Shown here piece by piece: positions 8,042 through 16,851 of a DNA stretch of 43,608 nucleotides. Source of the DNA: an uncultured Clostridia bacterium (GTDB lineage: Bacteria; Bacillota; Clostridia; Lachnospirales; Bianqueaceae). Under the pieces are notes generated by a model that saw only the letters and a list, made by a program, of their open reading frames with translations, was not told where the DNA came from and searched no databases. The stretch spans positions 1 through 43,608 of the forward strand of contig CALWPV010000028.1 in assembly GCA_944383515.1 (NCBI GenBank), given 5' to 3'. Each line of letters starts with the position of its first letter. The stretch's first letter is position 1. A program made the position numbers and the translations under genes.

Positions 8042-8616
8042 GCCATTTTTTTGCTTATATGGCAAGAATGAAGCATATCCAGCGATGGGGGCTGATGCGC
8101 TGTAGTCAGGAAGAGAATGTGCAGGAGCATAGTTTGCAGGTGGCAATGATTGCGCATTGTTTGGCCACCATAGAGAATCAGCGGTATGGCGGCTGTTTCA
8201 ATGCGGAGCATGTTATGGCACTGGCGGTGTTTCACGAGACGGCGGAAGTAATTACAGGCGATCTGGTAACGCCGGTTAAGTATTTTAATCAGACAATCGC
8301 GAAGGCGTATAAACAGGTAGAAAACATTGCGGAAGAAAAGATGATTGGCATGTTGCCCCAGGAGATGCAAAATGTATATCGTCCTTTAATTCAGCCGCAG
8401 GAGGAAGCGGAAAAGCGATTAGTTAAGGCTGCCGACAAGCTTGCGGCGTATGCCAAATGCGTGGAAGAGCTGAAAATGGGGAATATGGAGTTTTCTAAGG
8501 CAAAAGAGAGTGTTTTGCGATCGATTCATGCCATGCATGTGGCGAGCGCAGAGGATTTTCTGGAAGAGTACATGCCCAGTTTTTCTATTACCTTAGACGA
8601 GCTTAACGAAAATTAA
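8038..8616 (+). CDS. HD-domain 5'-deoxynucleotidase (YfbR-like)
   Basis: The protein has 192 residues and resembles YfbR-type enzymes, which remove phosphate from deoxyribonucleoside 5'-monophosphates. The metal-binding HD pattern is visible: the EHS histidine in NVQEHSLQVA, the HE pair in AVFHETAEVITGD, and the later aspartate in KAADKLAAYAKC. The N-terminal MARMKHIQRW is also typical. Its ATG overlaps the recF stop, so it belongs to the dnaN-recF operon. Nucleotide pool control next to replication genes is a plausible role, but substrate preference cannot be read from sequence. Confidence 0.85.
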   Translation: MSHFFAYMARMKHIQRWGLMRCSQEENVQEHSLQVAMIAHCLATIENQRYGGCFNAEHVMALAVFHETAEVITGDLVTPVKYFNQTIAKAYKQVENIAEEKMIGMLPQEMQNVYRPLIQPQEEAEKRLVKAADKLAAYAKCVEELKMGNMEFSKAKESVLRSIHAMHVASAEDFLEEYMPSFSITLDELNEN

Positions 8617-8619
8617 AGG

Positions 8620-8648
8620 TTGACTTTAAGGGGGCATTGTTTTATAGT
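8620..8648 (+). promoter_or_regulatory. metK promoter
   Basis: TTGACT and TATAGT are separated by 17 bases, about 65 bases before metK. The short leader that follows holds a weak G-U-rich hairpin at about 8665-8688. I see no known SAM riboswitch fold in it. Confidence 0.75.
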
Positions 8649-8713
8649 AGTTCTGTTATAGGGGGGTGCTTGTTTAAACGGGTACTCAAAGTAAAAACTA
8701 AGGAGAGGTTAAA

Positions 8714-9898
8714 ATGAAAAACAGACATTTTTTTACGTCTGAATCGGTTACGGAAGGCCATCCGGATAAGATTTGCGATCAGATTTCCGACGCAATTTTA
8801 GACGAGATTATGGCTAAGGATCCGATGGGACGCGTCGCTTGTGAAACAATGGCGACAACAGGTATGGTCATGATTATGGGGGAAATCAGTACGCGCTGCT
8901 ATGTAGATATTCCTAAAATTGCGCGCGACGTGATTAAAGAAATTGGGTACGATAATGCAGAATATGGGTTTGACTGCAATACCTGCGCGGTTATGACGGT
9001 GATTGACGAGCAATCGGCCGATATTGCGCTGGGCGTAGATCATTCTATGGAGAATAAATCCGGTTCGGAAAACGAGGCCGATTTATTTGGCGCCGGAGAC
9101 CAGGGAATGATGTTTGGCTATGCCTGCGACGAAACGCCGGAGCTTATGCCGCTGACTATTTCTCTTTCGCATAAGCTGGCCAGACGGCTTACAGAAGTGA
9201 GAAAGTCGGGGTTAATGCCGTATCTGCGTCCCGATGGTAAATCACAGGTAACGATTGAATTTGAAAATGATATTCCTAAACGGATTGAAGCCGTAGTGAT
9301 TTCGTCGCAGCATAGCGCGGATATCGACATGGAAACGCTGCGCCGCGAAATTAAAGAAAATGTAATTATGCAGGTGCTTCCGCAAGATATGGTGGATGAG
9401 AACACGAAAATTTATATCAATCCGACAGGGCGATTTATTATTGGCGGTCCGCAAGGGGATAGCGGTTTAACCGGGCGTAAAATTATTGTCGATACATACG
9501 GCGGTTATGCGCGCCATGGCGGCGGATGTTTCTCTGGAAAGGATCCGACCAAAGTAGACCGCAGCGCAGCCTATGCGGCGCGGTATGTAGCGAAAAACAT
9601 TGTTGCCGCGGGTTTAGCTAAAAAATGCGAAATTCAGATTGCGTATGCCATTGGCGTATCGAAACCGGTTTCGGTTATGGTAGATACATTTGGCACCGGT
9701 CAATATAGCGATGAAGAAATTGCAAAAGCAGTGGTAGAGAATTTCGATTTGCGTCCGGCGTCTATTATTAAAGAGCTGGATTTAAGAAAACCGATTTATA
9801 AACAGCTGGCGGCGTATGGTCATATGGGCCGCGAGGATTTGCATGTGAAATGGGAGGAAACCGATAAGGTAGAGGCCTTAAAGGCGTACTTCGCATAA
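8714..9898 (+). CDS. metK: S-adenosylmethionine synthase
   Basis: MetK makes S-adenosylmethionine from methionine and ATP in the cytoplasm. The 394-residue protein matches the family throughout: [20 protein letters not shown] at the N-terminus, the [12 protein letters not shown] loop near residue 127, and [19 protein letters not shown] in the C-terminal half. The start follows AAGGAGAGG by 6 bases. It has its own promoter and probably begins an operon that continues with the nitroreductase and purE. Confidence 0.97.
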   Translation: MKNRHFFTSESVTEGHPDKICDQISDAILDEIMAKDPMGRVACETMATTGMVMIMGEISTRCYVDIPKIARDVIKEIGYDNAEYGFDCNTCAVMTVIDEQSADIALGVDHSMENKSGSENEADLFGAGDQGMMFGYACDETPELMPLTISLSHKLARRLTEVRKSGLMPYLRPDGKSQVTIEFENDIPKRIEAVVISSQHSADIDMETLRREIKENVIMQVLPQDMVDENTKIYINPTGRFIIGGPQGDSGLTGRKIIVDTYGGYARHGGGCFSGKDPTKVDRSAAYAARYVAKNIVAAGLAKKCEIQIAYAIGVSKPVSVMVDTFGTGQYSDEEIAKAVVENFDLRPASIIKELDLRKPIYKQLAAYGHMGREDLHVKWEETDKVEALKAYFA

Positions 9899-9914
9899 GC
9901 AATGGAGGATTGCA

Positions 9915-10502
9915 ATGGATCTGATGGAAGCGATTTACCGGCGGAGAAGTATTCGTCGTTTTTCTCCTCAGCCGGTGGAAAAGGATAAGCTTTATGAAAT
10001 GGTAAAGGCTGCGCGCATGGCGCCACAAGCGTCGAATATACAGCCTTTGCAATATATGATTGTGCATCAGAAAGAATTGCTGGAACCCGTATTTGCGTGC
10101 ACAAGGTGGGCGGGCTATCTGGAGCATTATGCTCCGGAGCCCGGCTACCGGCCCACGGCATATATTGTGGTGCTGCTGAATGAAGAGATTAAGAAAAACG
10201 GCAACGATACCGACGCGGGGTTGGCTATTGAAAATATGCTGCTGGCGGCGGTAGCGCAGGATCTGGGAACCTGCCTGATTGGTTCTGTTGACAGGCAAAA
10301 GATTAGAACACTGCTGGGAGTGCCTGAGCAGTGCCAGATTCATTCCATTGTTGCTGTCGGGTATCCTGCGGAGCAGCCCGTTTGGGAAGAAATGCCGGCA
10401 GACAGCATTCGGTATTATCTGGACGAAGAAAAAAGATTGCATGTGCCCAAGCGGCATATGAGCGATATTTTATTACCCATTCAGCCTCATTTAGAGGACT
10501 GA
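9915..10502 (+). CDS. Nitroreductase-family flavoprotein
   Basis: The 195-residue protein belongs to the FMN-binding nitroreductase family. The N-terminal IYRRRSIRRFSPQPVEKDKL is the usual start of these enzymes, and the FMN-contacting region APQASNIQPLQYMIV and the GLAIENMLLAAVAQDLGTCLIG helix are present. Such enzymes reduce nitro groups, quinones or other substrates with NAD(P)H. The actual substrate here is unknown. It sits 16 bases after metK and 31 before purE, with GGAGG before the ATG, so co-transcription is likely. No C-terminal ferredoxin domain is present. Confidence 0.88.
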   Translation: MDLMEAIYRRRSIRRFSPQPVEKDKLYEMVKAARMAPQASNIQPLQYMIVHQKELLEPVFACTRWAGYLEHYAPEPGYRPTAYIVVLLNEEIKKNGNDTDAGLAIENMLLAAVAQDLGTCLIGSVDRQKIRTLLGVPEQCQIHSIVAVGYPAEQPVWEEMPADSIRYYLDEEKRLHVPKRHMSDILLPIQPHLED

Positions 10503-10533
10503 GAGTTTTAATTAAAAAATGGAGGCATAGCAG

Positions 10534-11031
10534 ATGAAAAAAGTAGCTGTAATTATGGGAAGCGACAGCGATTGGAGTGTAGTGCAAAAAGCGGTTATGG
10601 TGTTAAAGTCGTTTGAGGTGCCGCATGAAGTTCATGTTATGAGCGCGCATCGCACACCGGCAGCTGCTAGTCAGTTTGCGGCATCGGCGGAAGAAAACGG
10701 ATTTGGCGTAATTATTGCGGCTGCCGGTATGGCAGCGCATTTGGCAGGCGTTTTAGCAGCGCATACGACAATTCCCGTCATTGGAATTCCGATTCAATCG
10801 GGAGGTCTTGGTGGTTTGGACGCGCTTTTAGCGACTGTACAAATGCCAACCGGCATTCCGGTGGCTACGGTTGCCGTGAATGGAGCGGCTAACGCGGCTC
10901 ATCTTGCTATGCAGATGCTAGCTTTATCCGATAACAATTTGGCCGAGAAGTTAAAAGCAAACAAACAGAAGATGCAGGAAGAAGTGCTGCAGAAAGATGC
11001 AAAAATGCAGCAAATAGCGGAGGAGATGTAA
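10534..11031 (+). CDS. purE: N5-carboxyaminoimidazole ribonucleotide mutase
   Basis: PurE converts N5-CAIR to CAIR in purine synthesis. The 165-residue protein shows the family motifs GSDSDW, SAHRTP, AAGMAAHLAGVLAAHTTIPV, GGLDALLATVQMPTGIPVATVAV and GAANAAHLA. The SDSD and AHR motifs look like the bacterial class I type. No purK or other classical pur genes lie nearby except the PurF-like gene immediately downstream, 3 bases away. Confidence 0.94.
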   Translation: MKKVAVIMGSDSDWSVVQKAVMVLKSFEVPHEVHVMSAHRTPAAASQFAASAEENGFGVIIAAAGMAAHLAGVLAAHTTIPVIGIPIQSGGLGGLDALLATVQMPTGIPVATVAVNGAANAAHLAMQMLALSDNNLAEKLKANKQKMQEEVLQKDAKMQQIAEEM

Positions 11032-11034
11032 ACG

Positions 11035-12453
11035 ATGGGTGGTATTTTTGGCGTTGTATCTCAGGGCGACTGCACTATGGATTTGTATTTTGGCATAGAT
11101 TATCATTCTCATTTGGGCACGAAAAACGGCGGTATGGCCGTTTTTACAGAAAAAGGGTTTGATCGCTCTATCCATGGGCTGGAGAATTCACAGTTTCGAA
11201 GCAAATTTGAAAACGCGGCGGCCCGCATGCACGGCCATGTGGGTATTGGGTGCATTAGCGATTCGGAGCCTCAGCCTTTAATTATTCGCTCTAAGCTGGG
11301 ACATTTTGCGATTACCACAGTTGGCAGAATCAATAACTTAAAAGAACTGGTAAAAGAGCTGTTGGAGAAACAAGGCGCCAACTTTTTAGAAATGAGCGGT
11401 GGTGAAATCAACCCAACCGAAGTAGTGGCTACGTTAATCAATCAGAAAAACTCGATTTCTGAGGGAATTCGGTATGCGCAGACGCGGATTGACGGATCCA
11501 TGAGCCTGTTGGTGGCAAATGAAAAAGGCATTTATTGCGGGCGCGATTTAGTAGGGCGAACCCCTATTATTATTGCGCAGAAAGACGACGGCAGTTTATG
11601 CGCGTCTTTTGAATCGCATGCCTATTTGAATTTGGGCTATCGCACCATTCGTGAGCTAGGGCCCGGCGAAGTCGTCTTTTTGTCTCAAAAAGGCGTAGAA
11701 AGTAAAATTCCGCCGTACCACAAGAAAAGAGTATGTTCTTTTTTGTGGACGTACTATGGGTATCCAACGGCAACGTATGAGGGCGTAAATGTTGAGGAAT
11801 CGCGCTATCGCTGCGGAGCCATGATGGCGGAAGCCGATAAAGATAAAAATTTAGAACTAGATAGCGTTGGCGGTATTCCGGATTCCGGACTGGCGGCGGC
11901 CATTGGGTATGCCAATGCGTCGGGAGTTCCGTTTAAACGTCCGTTTATTAAGTACACGCCAACATGGCCGCGAAGCTTTATGCCTACGCAGCAGAGCGTT
12001 AGAAACTTAATTGCTCACATGAAGTTAATCCCGGTGCATGAGCTGATACAGGACAAAAAATTATTGTTTATTGACGATTCGATTGTTCGGGGCACGCAGC
12101 TGAGAGAAACGGTTGATTTTCTTTACAGAAGCGGCGCTAAAGAAGTGCATGTCCGTCCCGCATGCCCGCCCATTATGTACGGGTGCAAATATATCAATTT
12201 TTCAAGATCTACGTCAGATATGGATCTTATTGCCCGCCGCATGATTGTAAAATTAGAAGGCGGCGTTCCGTCGGAAGAAAGACTAGCTTTGTATACCGAT
12301 ACCAGTACGCAGGAATATAAAAATATGGTGGAAGAAATTCGCAAAGAAATGCATTTTACCAGTTTACAGTTCCCCAGCTTGGACATGCTGGTGAAGTCTA
12401 TTGGCATTCCGGAATGTGAGCTGTGTACCTACTGCTGGAACGGAAAAGAATAA
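11035..12453 (+). CDS. PurF-like amidophosphoribosyltransferase paralogue without catalytic Cys
   Basis: The 472-residue protein has the two-domain layout of PurF: an N-terminal Ntn-type glutamine amidotransferase fold (about 1-230) and a C-terminal phosphoribosyltransferase domain with PRPP loop FIDDSIVRGT (about 345-354). The sequence begins MGGIFGVV, where PurF needs MCGIFGVV, so the nucleophile Cys is Gly. The usual HNGN oxyanion stretch reads TTVGRINN, and the arginine-containing glutamine-binding motif is also absent. Glutaminase activity should therefore be lost. A C-terminal ECELCTYC cysteine cluster is present. From memory, Cys-less PurF paralogues of this kind occur in gut anaerobes. 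The function may be ammonia-dependent or different from purine synthesis. It follows purE by 3 bases. Confidence 0.85.
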   Translation: MGGIFGVVSQGDCTMDLYFGIDYHSHLGTKNGGMAVFTEKGFDRSIHGLENSQFRSKFENAAARMHGHVGIGCISDSEPQPLIIRSKLGHFAITTVGRINNLKELVKELLEKQGANFLEMSGGEINPTEVVATLINQKNSISEGIRYAQTRIDGSMSLLVANEKGIYCGRDLVGRTPIIIAQKDDGSLCASFESHAYLNLGYRTIRELGPGEVVFLSQKGVESKIPPYHKKRVCSFLWTYYGYPTATYEGVNVEESRYRCGAMMAEADKDKNLELDSVGGIPDSGLAAAIGYANASGVPFKRPFIKYTPTWPRSFMPTQQSVRNLIAHMKLIPVHELIQDKKLLFIDDSIVRGTQLRETVDFLYRSGAKEVHVRPACPPIMYGCKYINFSRSTSDMDLIARRMIVKLEGGVPSEERLALYTDTSTQEYKNMVEEIRKEMHFTSLQFPSLDMLVKSIGIPECELCTYCWNGKE

Positions 12454-12471
12454 AATGGAGGAAAAGGCATT

Positions 12472-13596
12472 ATGTTTGCACTGCCCGATCATTATATAGA
12501 TCAGTTAGAAACACCTTGTGTGGTCATTGACGAGCGCGTGGCGCGTGAAAATATTGCCAGAATGCAGCGCAAGGTAGAAGAGGCGCATTGTAAGCTACGT
12601 CCGCATATTAAAACGCATAAAATGCCCTATTTTGCTAAGCTTCAGCTGGAAGCCGGCGCTTCAGGAATTTGTAGCTGCAAAATTTCCGAAGCCGAAGTAA
12701 TGGCCGACGCGGGAATTGACGATATCTTTTTGGCGTATCCCTTAGTCGGGAAGCCGAAAATACTGCGGGCAATTCTTCTTTCGCAAAAAATAAAGCGGCT
12801 CATTCTGGCTGTAGACAGTATAGAGCAGGCGGCGGCGCTGAATGAAGCGGCGCAGAAGGCCGGCGTGGTTTTAGAAGTGCGTATGGAAGTAGATACGGGC
12901 GCCAAGCGTACCGGCGTAACGGCTTCTGATCGAATAGCGCTGGCAAAGGCACTTCAAACAATGGATCATTTAAAAGTGACGGGTATTTATACCTTTAAAA
13001 GCTTGGTATATCACGGAGAGCCTACAGAAGATAATCGGGCAGCCGGTCAGGAAGAAGGCGAAATGCTGCGTCAAATCGCTCAGGAAATGAAAGAAATCGG
13101 CTATGAGCATTTAGAAATTAGCGGCGGTTCTACGCCCACCGGACTGTATGTGGCAGAAAGCGGCGCGGTTGACGAAGTACGTCCCGGAACCTATATTTTT
13201 AATGACTATATGCTAACCAAAGAGAAGGCGGCAACGCCGGATCAGGTTGCCGTGCGCCTTTTCGCAACGGTGGTGAGCGTTCCTTCGCCAGAGTACGCGG
13301 TAATCGATGGAGGCACCAAGACATTTCCCATGGATATTATGCTGGATCAAGCGCCCTATTACTATACATCGTATGCAATGGTACAGGGAAGAGAGGACCT
13401 GCAGCTTCGACGTATGAATGAAGAGCATGGAATTTTAACCAGTACTACCGGAAAGGTTAACTTAAAAGTAGGTCAGGTGCTGGAACTCATGCCCATTCAT
13501 GTATGCACGGCTATTAACATGCAAAATAACGTATATATCTACGACGGCCATTCGCTTCGCAAAGAACGGGTTGCCGCGCGAGGTATGTTATTTTAA
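12472..13596 (+). CDS. D-serine dehydratase/D-threonine aldolase-like PLP enzyme
   Basis: This 374-residue protein belongs to the fold-III PLP family with alanine racemase-type barrels. The N-terminal TPCVVIDERVARENIARM and RPHIKTHK (probable PLP lysine K47) fit the family. The C-terminal PIHVC (H343 and C345) matches the His-x-Cys metal ligands of eukaryotic-type D-serine dehydratase. It probably acts on a D- or beta-hydroxy amino acid. The RidA gene immediately downstream, which removes enamine/imine by-products of PLP dehydratases, supports a dehydratase or aldolase reaction. The start follows TGGAGGAAAAGGC and lies 18 bases after the PurF-like gene. Confidence 0.85.
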   Translation: MFALPDHYIDQLETPCVVIDERVARENIARMQRKVEEAHCKLRPHIKTHKMPYFAKLQLEAGASGICSCKISEAEVMADAGIDDIFLAYPLVGKPKILRAILLSQKIKRLILAVDSIEQAAALNEAAQKAGVVLEVRMEVDTGAKRTGVTASDRIALAKALQTMDHLKVTGIYTFKSLVYHGEPTEDNRAAGQEEGEMLRQIAQEMKEIGYEHLEISGGSTPTGLYVAESGAVDEVRPGTYIFNDYMLTKEKAATPDQVAVRLFATVVSVPSPEYAVIDGGTKTFPMDIMLDQAPYYYTSYAMVQGREDLQLRRMNEEHGILTSTTGKVNLKVGQVLELMPIHVCTAINMQNNVYIYDGHSLRKERVAARGMLF

Positions 13597-13620
13597 TAAA
13601 AAGTAAAGGAGAGATGAATC

Positions 13621-14070
13621 ATGGATATTTATGAGGTATTGAAAGAAAAAGGAATTACGCTTCCTCCCGCGCCTCCGAAAGGCGGTTTGTATAGCTCCGC
13701 TAAGGAGTTTGGCGATAAGCTGGTTTATATTTCCGGTTGCGGCTGCAATATCGGAGACGAAGTAGGCGTTGGCAAATTGGGCAAAGAAGTAACGGTAGAA
13801 GAAGGACAGAAATGGGCACGCAATTCAATGCTCAATGTGCTTTCGGTACTGGATGCCAATGTAGGACTGGATAAAGTTAAAGGCTGTGTTAAAATTTTAG
13901 CTTTTGTTGCCAGCGATCCTGATTTTTATGATCAGCCTGCGGTTGCCAATGGAGCCAGCCAGTTGCTCATGGACATTTTCGGCGACGTACCGTCTCGTTC
14001 TGCGGTAGGTATGGTTTCTTTGCCTGGTAATATGCCGATTGAAATTGAAGCGATTTTCGAGTTAAAATAA
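13621..14070 (+). CDS. ridA: RidA family protein (enamine/imine deaminase)
   Basis: RidA proteins hydrolyse reactive enamine/imine intermediates released by PLP-dependent dehydratases. The 149-residue protein has the YjgF/RidA fold. Visible motifs are GLYSSAKEFGDKLVYISG near the start and DVPSRSAVGMVSLPGNMPIEIEA at the C-terminus, which contains the conserved arginine that binds substrate carboxylate. It is somewhat longer than the minimal ~128-residue RidA. It is the last gene of the metK-to-ridA run and is followed by a terminator. Confidence 0.9.
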   Translation: MDIYEVLKEKGITLPPAPPKGGLYSSAKEFGDKLVYISGCGCNIGDEVGVGKLGKEVTVEEGQKWARNSMLNVLSVLDANVGLDKVKGCVKILAFVASDPDFYDQPAVANGASQLLMDIFGDVPSRSAVGMVSLPGNMPIEIEAIFELK

Positions 14071-14104
14071 AATATCGACGTATACCAAGTAAACGGAAAA
14101 TAAG

Positions 14105-14147
14105 AAAACTCTATGTGAATGGATAAACCATTTGCATAGAGTTTTTC
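14105..14147 (+). terminator. Intrinsic terminator after ridA
   Basis: AAAACTCTATG pairs with CATAGAGTTTT around a 20-base loop and is followed by TTCTTTTGTTTT. It ends the upstream operon. The rest of the 233-base spacer before the ECF genes is AT-rich; I find no convincing promoter pair there. Confidence 0.85.
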
Positions 14148-14303
14148 TTTTGTTTTAGTATGGTAATAAATTTTTGTAAAGTGAAATTATGAAAATTTAA
14201 TTTACTTTTTACACTGTCATGATAGAGAGCTAACAGAACGTATGTTATATTATGACTGCAAGGAAACGCAAGAAATCATTGATAATTTGGAGGATGAAAA
14301 AAC

Positions 14304-15152
14304 ATGGAACTCTCGAAAAAGCAGACGGCAACTCAGTCGCAAAAACTTATGGTCTTTGTGTTGACCATGGCACTGTATGGATTGGCAACCTTGTTTACCG
14401 AATTAATTCCTAGTTTTCAGGCTGGTATTGTGGAATTTTCAGTGGAATACTTCTTGTTTATCCCACTGACGCTGGCTATGCTGTTTGACCCGCTTTCGGT
14501 GGCGCTGGGCGCGGCTACCGGTGAACTGGTATTCAGCGAGATTATGTTGGGTCAGTTCGGCGGCCTGGGCGAGTTGGAAAAATTCTTGACGGTAACCATA
14601 GGTGTGTATGTTGCCGGACGGATGGTGAAAAACCCGAAAAACTATAAAATGGTAGGCATTGCAGCCATTACGGGAACGGCGCTGCAATTGCTCATGGGAA
14701 CCATTGTGGATATTTTGAAGGTACAGTTTGCCGTAGAGGATTTTGAAGCGGTAGCCGGCCTTCCGGAAAGCGTGTTTGCCACCGAAGGCTTTGCATTTCT
14801 CAACGACCTGTTGTTTTCCGGTATTCTGTTTTGCCTGCTGCCTACCCTATTCCTGGTGCCAAAGCTCTATGGCAAAATAGAGCCGCTGCTGGGAATGCGT
14901 CCGCGTGATAAAAAGACCTGGCTTGGCGGGATTAACGCTAAAGTGGTTATCGGCTGTATTGTTGCTTTTGCCGTAGCGGCCGGTGCTGAACTGTTGGCTA
15001 CCAGCGGTACCCCACTGATCGAATGGGAAGCCGGCTGGGCAGAAAGTGGAACCGCGTTGGCAATTGGTCTTGTAGTCGCTGCCGTCATTGCTGTTGCTGC
15101 GATTGTTGCGCTAAAAGTCAAGGCTGAAAAGAAACAGGCAGAGGAACAATGA
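14304..15152 (+). CDS. ECF transporter substrate-binding (S) component, unknown substrate
   Basis: The 282-residue protein is highly hydrophobic, with about seven or eight predicted membrane segments (starting near residues 15, 43, 92, 116, 165, 215 and 248). A typical S component has six segments and ~180-200 residues, so this one carries an extra C-terminal membrane region (about 205-275) and a short charged tail. No known vitamin-type S signature (such as those of BioY, ThiT or RibU) is evident. The stop overlaps the next gene in an ATGA. Identity as the S subunit rests mainly on its position beside the A and T subunits. The transported compound is unknown. Confidence 0.75.
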   Translation: MELSKKQTATQSQKLMVFVLTMALYGLATLFTELIPSFQAGIVEFSVEYFLFIPLTLAMLFDPLSVALGAATGELVFSEIMLGQFGGLGELEKFLTVTIGVYVAGRMVKNPKNYKMVGIAAITGTALQLLMGTIVDILKVQFAVEDFEAVAGLPESVFATEGFAFLNDLLFSGILFCLLPTLFLVPKLYGKIEPLLGMRPRDKKTWLGGINAKVVIGCIVAFAVAAGAELLATSGTPLIEWEAGWAESGTALAIGLVVAAVIAVAAIVALKVKAEKKQAEEQ

Positions 15153-16843
15153 ACATTATTGAGATAGAGAATTTAACTTATTCCTATCCCGCTGCCAAAA
15201 GTCCAATTCTGAAGAATATATCGCTTACGGTTGAAGAAGGGGATTTCCTGGCGGTCGTTGGGAACAACGGCTGCGGGAAGTCCACTTTTTGCAAAACCTT
15301 AAACGGATTGATACCCCACTTTATCGACGGCGATTTTGAAGGGAGCGTAAAGGTGGGAGGCATAAACACCTTGGAATCGGATGTAGGGACGCTGGCTTGT
15401 AAGGCGGGATATGTTTATCAGGATTTTGAAAATCAGATTGTCCGCCCTACCGTGCTGGACGACGCCTCCTATGCCTGCTTAAACTATGCCATGCCGGATT
15501 ACATTGAAAGAGGACGGCAGGCGCTTTTCCTCTGCGGGCTAGAAGGGCGAGAAGAAGATTATATCTGGCAGCTTTCTGGAGGACAAACTCATTTGCTGGC
15601 GTTGGCAGGCGCCGTTTCCCTGCGGCCGGATATCCTGATTCTAGACGAGCCTATCGCTCAGTTGGATCCCGGCCATGCGGATAAAATTTACGGTGTACTG
15701 AAGGAATTAAACAAAAAGTATGGCAAGACAATCATTGTTATAGAGCACCACACGGAATATATTGCCGATTATTGTAAACATGTGATGCTAATGCGAAACG
15801 GGGCTATTGCGTGGAAGCTTCCCACAGCCGAAGCACTGCGCCGGGTAGAGGAACTGCAGGAATGCAACATTTTTCCTCCGCAGGTCACCATTGCCGCTCA
15901 CCAGATGAAGCTGAATGGAAAGCTACCGGAAAATCAGCTTCTGCCCACCACCATATCGGAAGGGAAAAACGCTTTTCAACACTTGTCGTATCATTTCTCT
16001 GCCTTTACGAAGCAGAAAGAGGCAGAGATCGGTGAGCCTGTTGTGCAGTTTCGTGACGTATCCATTGCTTACCGCAGCGTCAAGGGAGACGACCGGATGG
16101 TGTTTAACGGCCTGGATTTGGAGATTCGCCGGGGAGAAAAGATTGCCCTGATCGGTTCCAATGGCGCGGGAAAATCTACCTTAATGAAGCTGATGGTTGG
16201 ACTGCTTAAACCAGGTACGGGCGATATTCTCCTGAATGGCGAAAGCACTCGGAAGAAAAAGACAGAACAACTGTCCCGAAGCATCTCCCTTGTTTATCAG
16301 AATCCGGAAGAAATGTTTATAAAGGACTCTATCCGTGCCGATATCGCCTATGCAATGCAGGTGCGGAATGTTGAAAACTGGCAGGCGCGCACCGACGAGC
16401 TGCTGGCCCGTTTCCGGCTAACAGAATTGCAGGATCGAGACGGCCGGCTTCTCTCCGGCGGCCAGATGCGCCGGGCGAGCCTTGCCATTGGCATTGCTCT
16501 GAATCCAGGTATTTTGCTGTTGGACGAGCCAACCGCCAATCTGGATATTGCTACCCGCAAGGAAATTATGCGTACGCTAACGGACATGAAGGATATTACC
16601 GAAACGGTAATGATCGCTACCCATGATATGCAGTTGGTCTGTGAATGGGCGCAGCGGATTGTCGTGCTCTGCCGGGGCCGGGTAGTAGCCGACGGTTCAC
16701 GAGACGAAATTTTTGGAAATCAGGAAATCCTGGACACCGTAGGGATCCGGCCGCCGGAGATTTTTTCTATGGGGCAGGCGCTGGACAGCAGGGCCTTCTG
16801 CTATACGGTAGAGGAATTTCTACATAGCTTTGAGGAGGTGTGA
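15149..16843 (+). CDS. ECF transporter ATPase, two fused ABC domains (EcfA-EcfA')
   Basis: The 564-residue protein contains two complete ABC ATPase domains in one chain, replacing the usual separate EcfA1 and EcfA2. Domain 1 (about 1-230) has Walker A GNNGCGKST, signature LSGGQTHLLALAGA and Walker B ILILDEPIAQLDP. Domain 2 (about 288-540) has Walker A GSNGAGKST, signature LSGGQMRRASLAIG and Walker B ILLLDEPTANLD. Both look catalytically intact, including the H-loops in IEHHTEY and ATHDMQL. The two are joined by a ~60-residue linker. It powers uptake through the neighbouring T and S proteins. Confidence 0.93.
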   Translation: MNIIEIENLTYSYPAAKSPILKNISLTVEEGDFLAVVGNNGCGKSTFCKTLNGLIPHFIDGDFEGSVKVGGINTLESDVGTLACKAGYVYQDFENQIVRPTVLDDASYACLNYAMPDYIERGRQALFLCGLEGREEDYIWQLSGGQTHLLALAGAVSLRPDILILDEPIAQLDPGHADKIYGVLKELNKKYGKTIIVIEHHTEYIADYCKHVMLMRNGAIAWKLPTAEALRRVEELQECNIFPPQVTIAAHQMKLNGKLPENQLLPTTISEGKNAFQHLSYHFSAFTKQKEAEIGEPVVQFRDVSIAYRSVKGDDRMVFNGLDLEIRRGEKIALIGSNGAGKSTLMKLMVGLLKPGTGDILLNGESTRKKKTEQLSRSISLVYQNPEEMFIKDSIRADIAYAMQVRNVENWQARTDELLARFRLTELQDRDGRLLSGGQMRRASLAIGIALNPGILLLDEPTANLDIATRKEIMRTLTDMKDITETVMIATHDMQLVCEWAQRIVVLCRGRVVADGSRDEIFGNQEILDTVGIRPPEIFSMGQALDSRAFCYTVEEFLHSFEEV

Positions 16844-16851
16844 GGGCGGCA

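Noticed and set aside
8649..8713. Possible SAM or preQ1 riboswitch before metK
   Set aside because: The leader is only about 65 bases. The A-rich tail and CTAAGGAG recall the end of preQ1-I, but the stem with its loop does not give the required pseudoknot, and none of the SAM classes I know can be drawn.
11035..12453. Plain annotation as functional PurF
   Set aside because: The catalytic cysteine and other glutaminase residues are absent, so the standard glutamine-dependent reaction is not supported.
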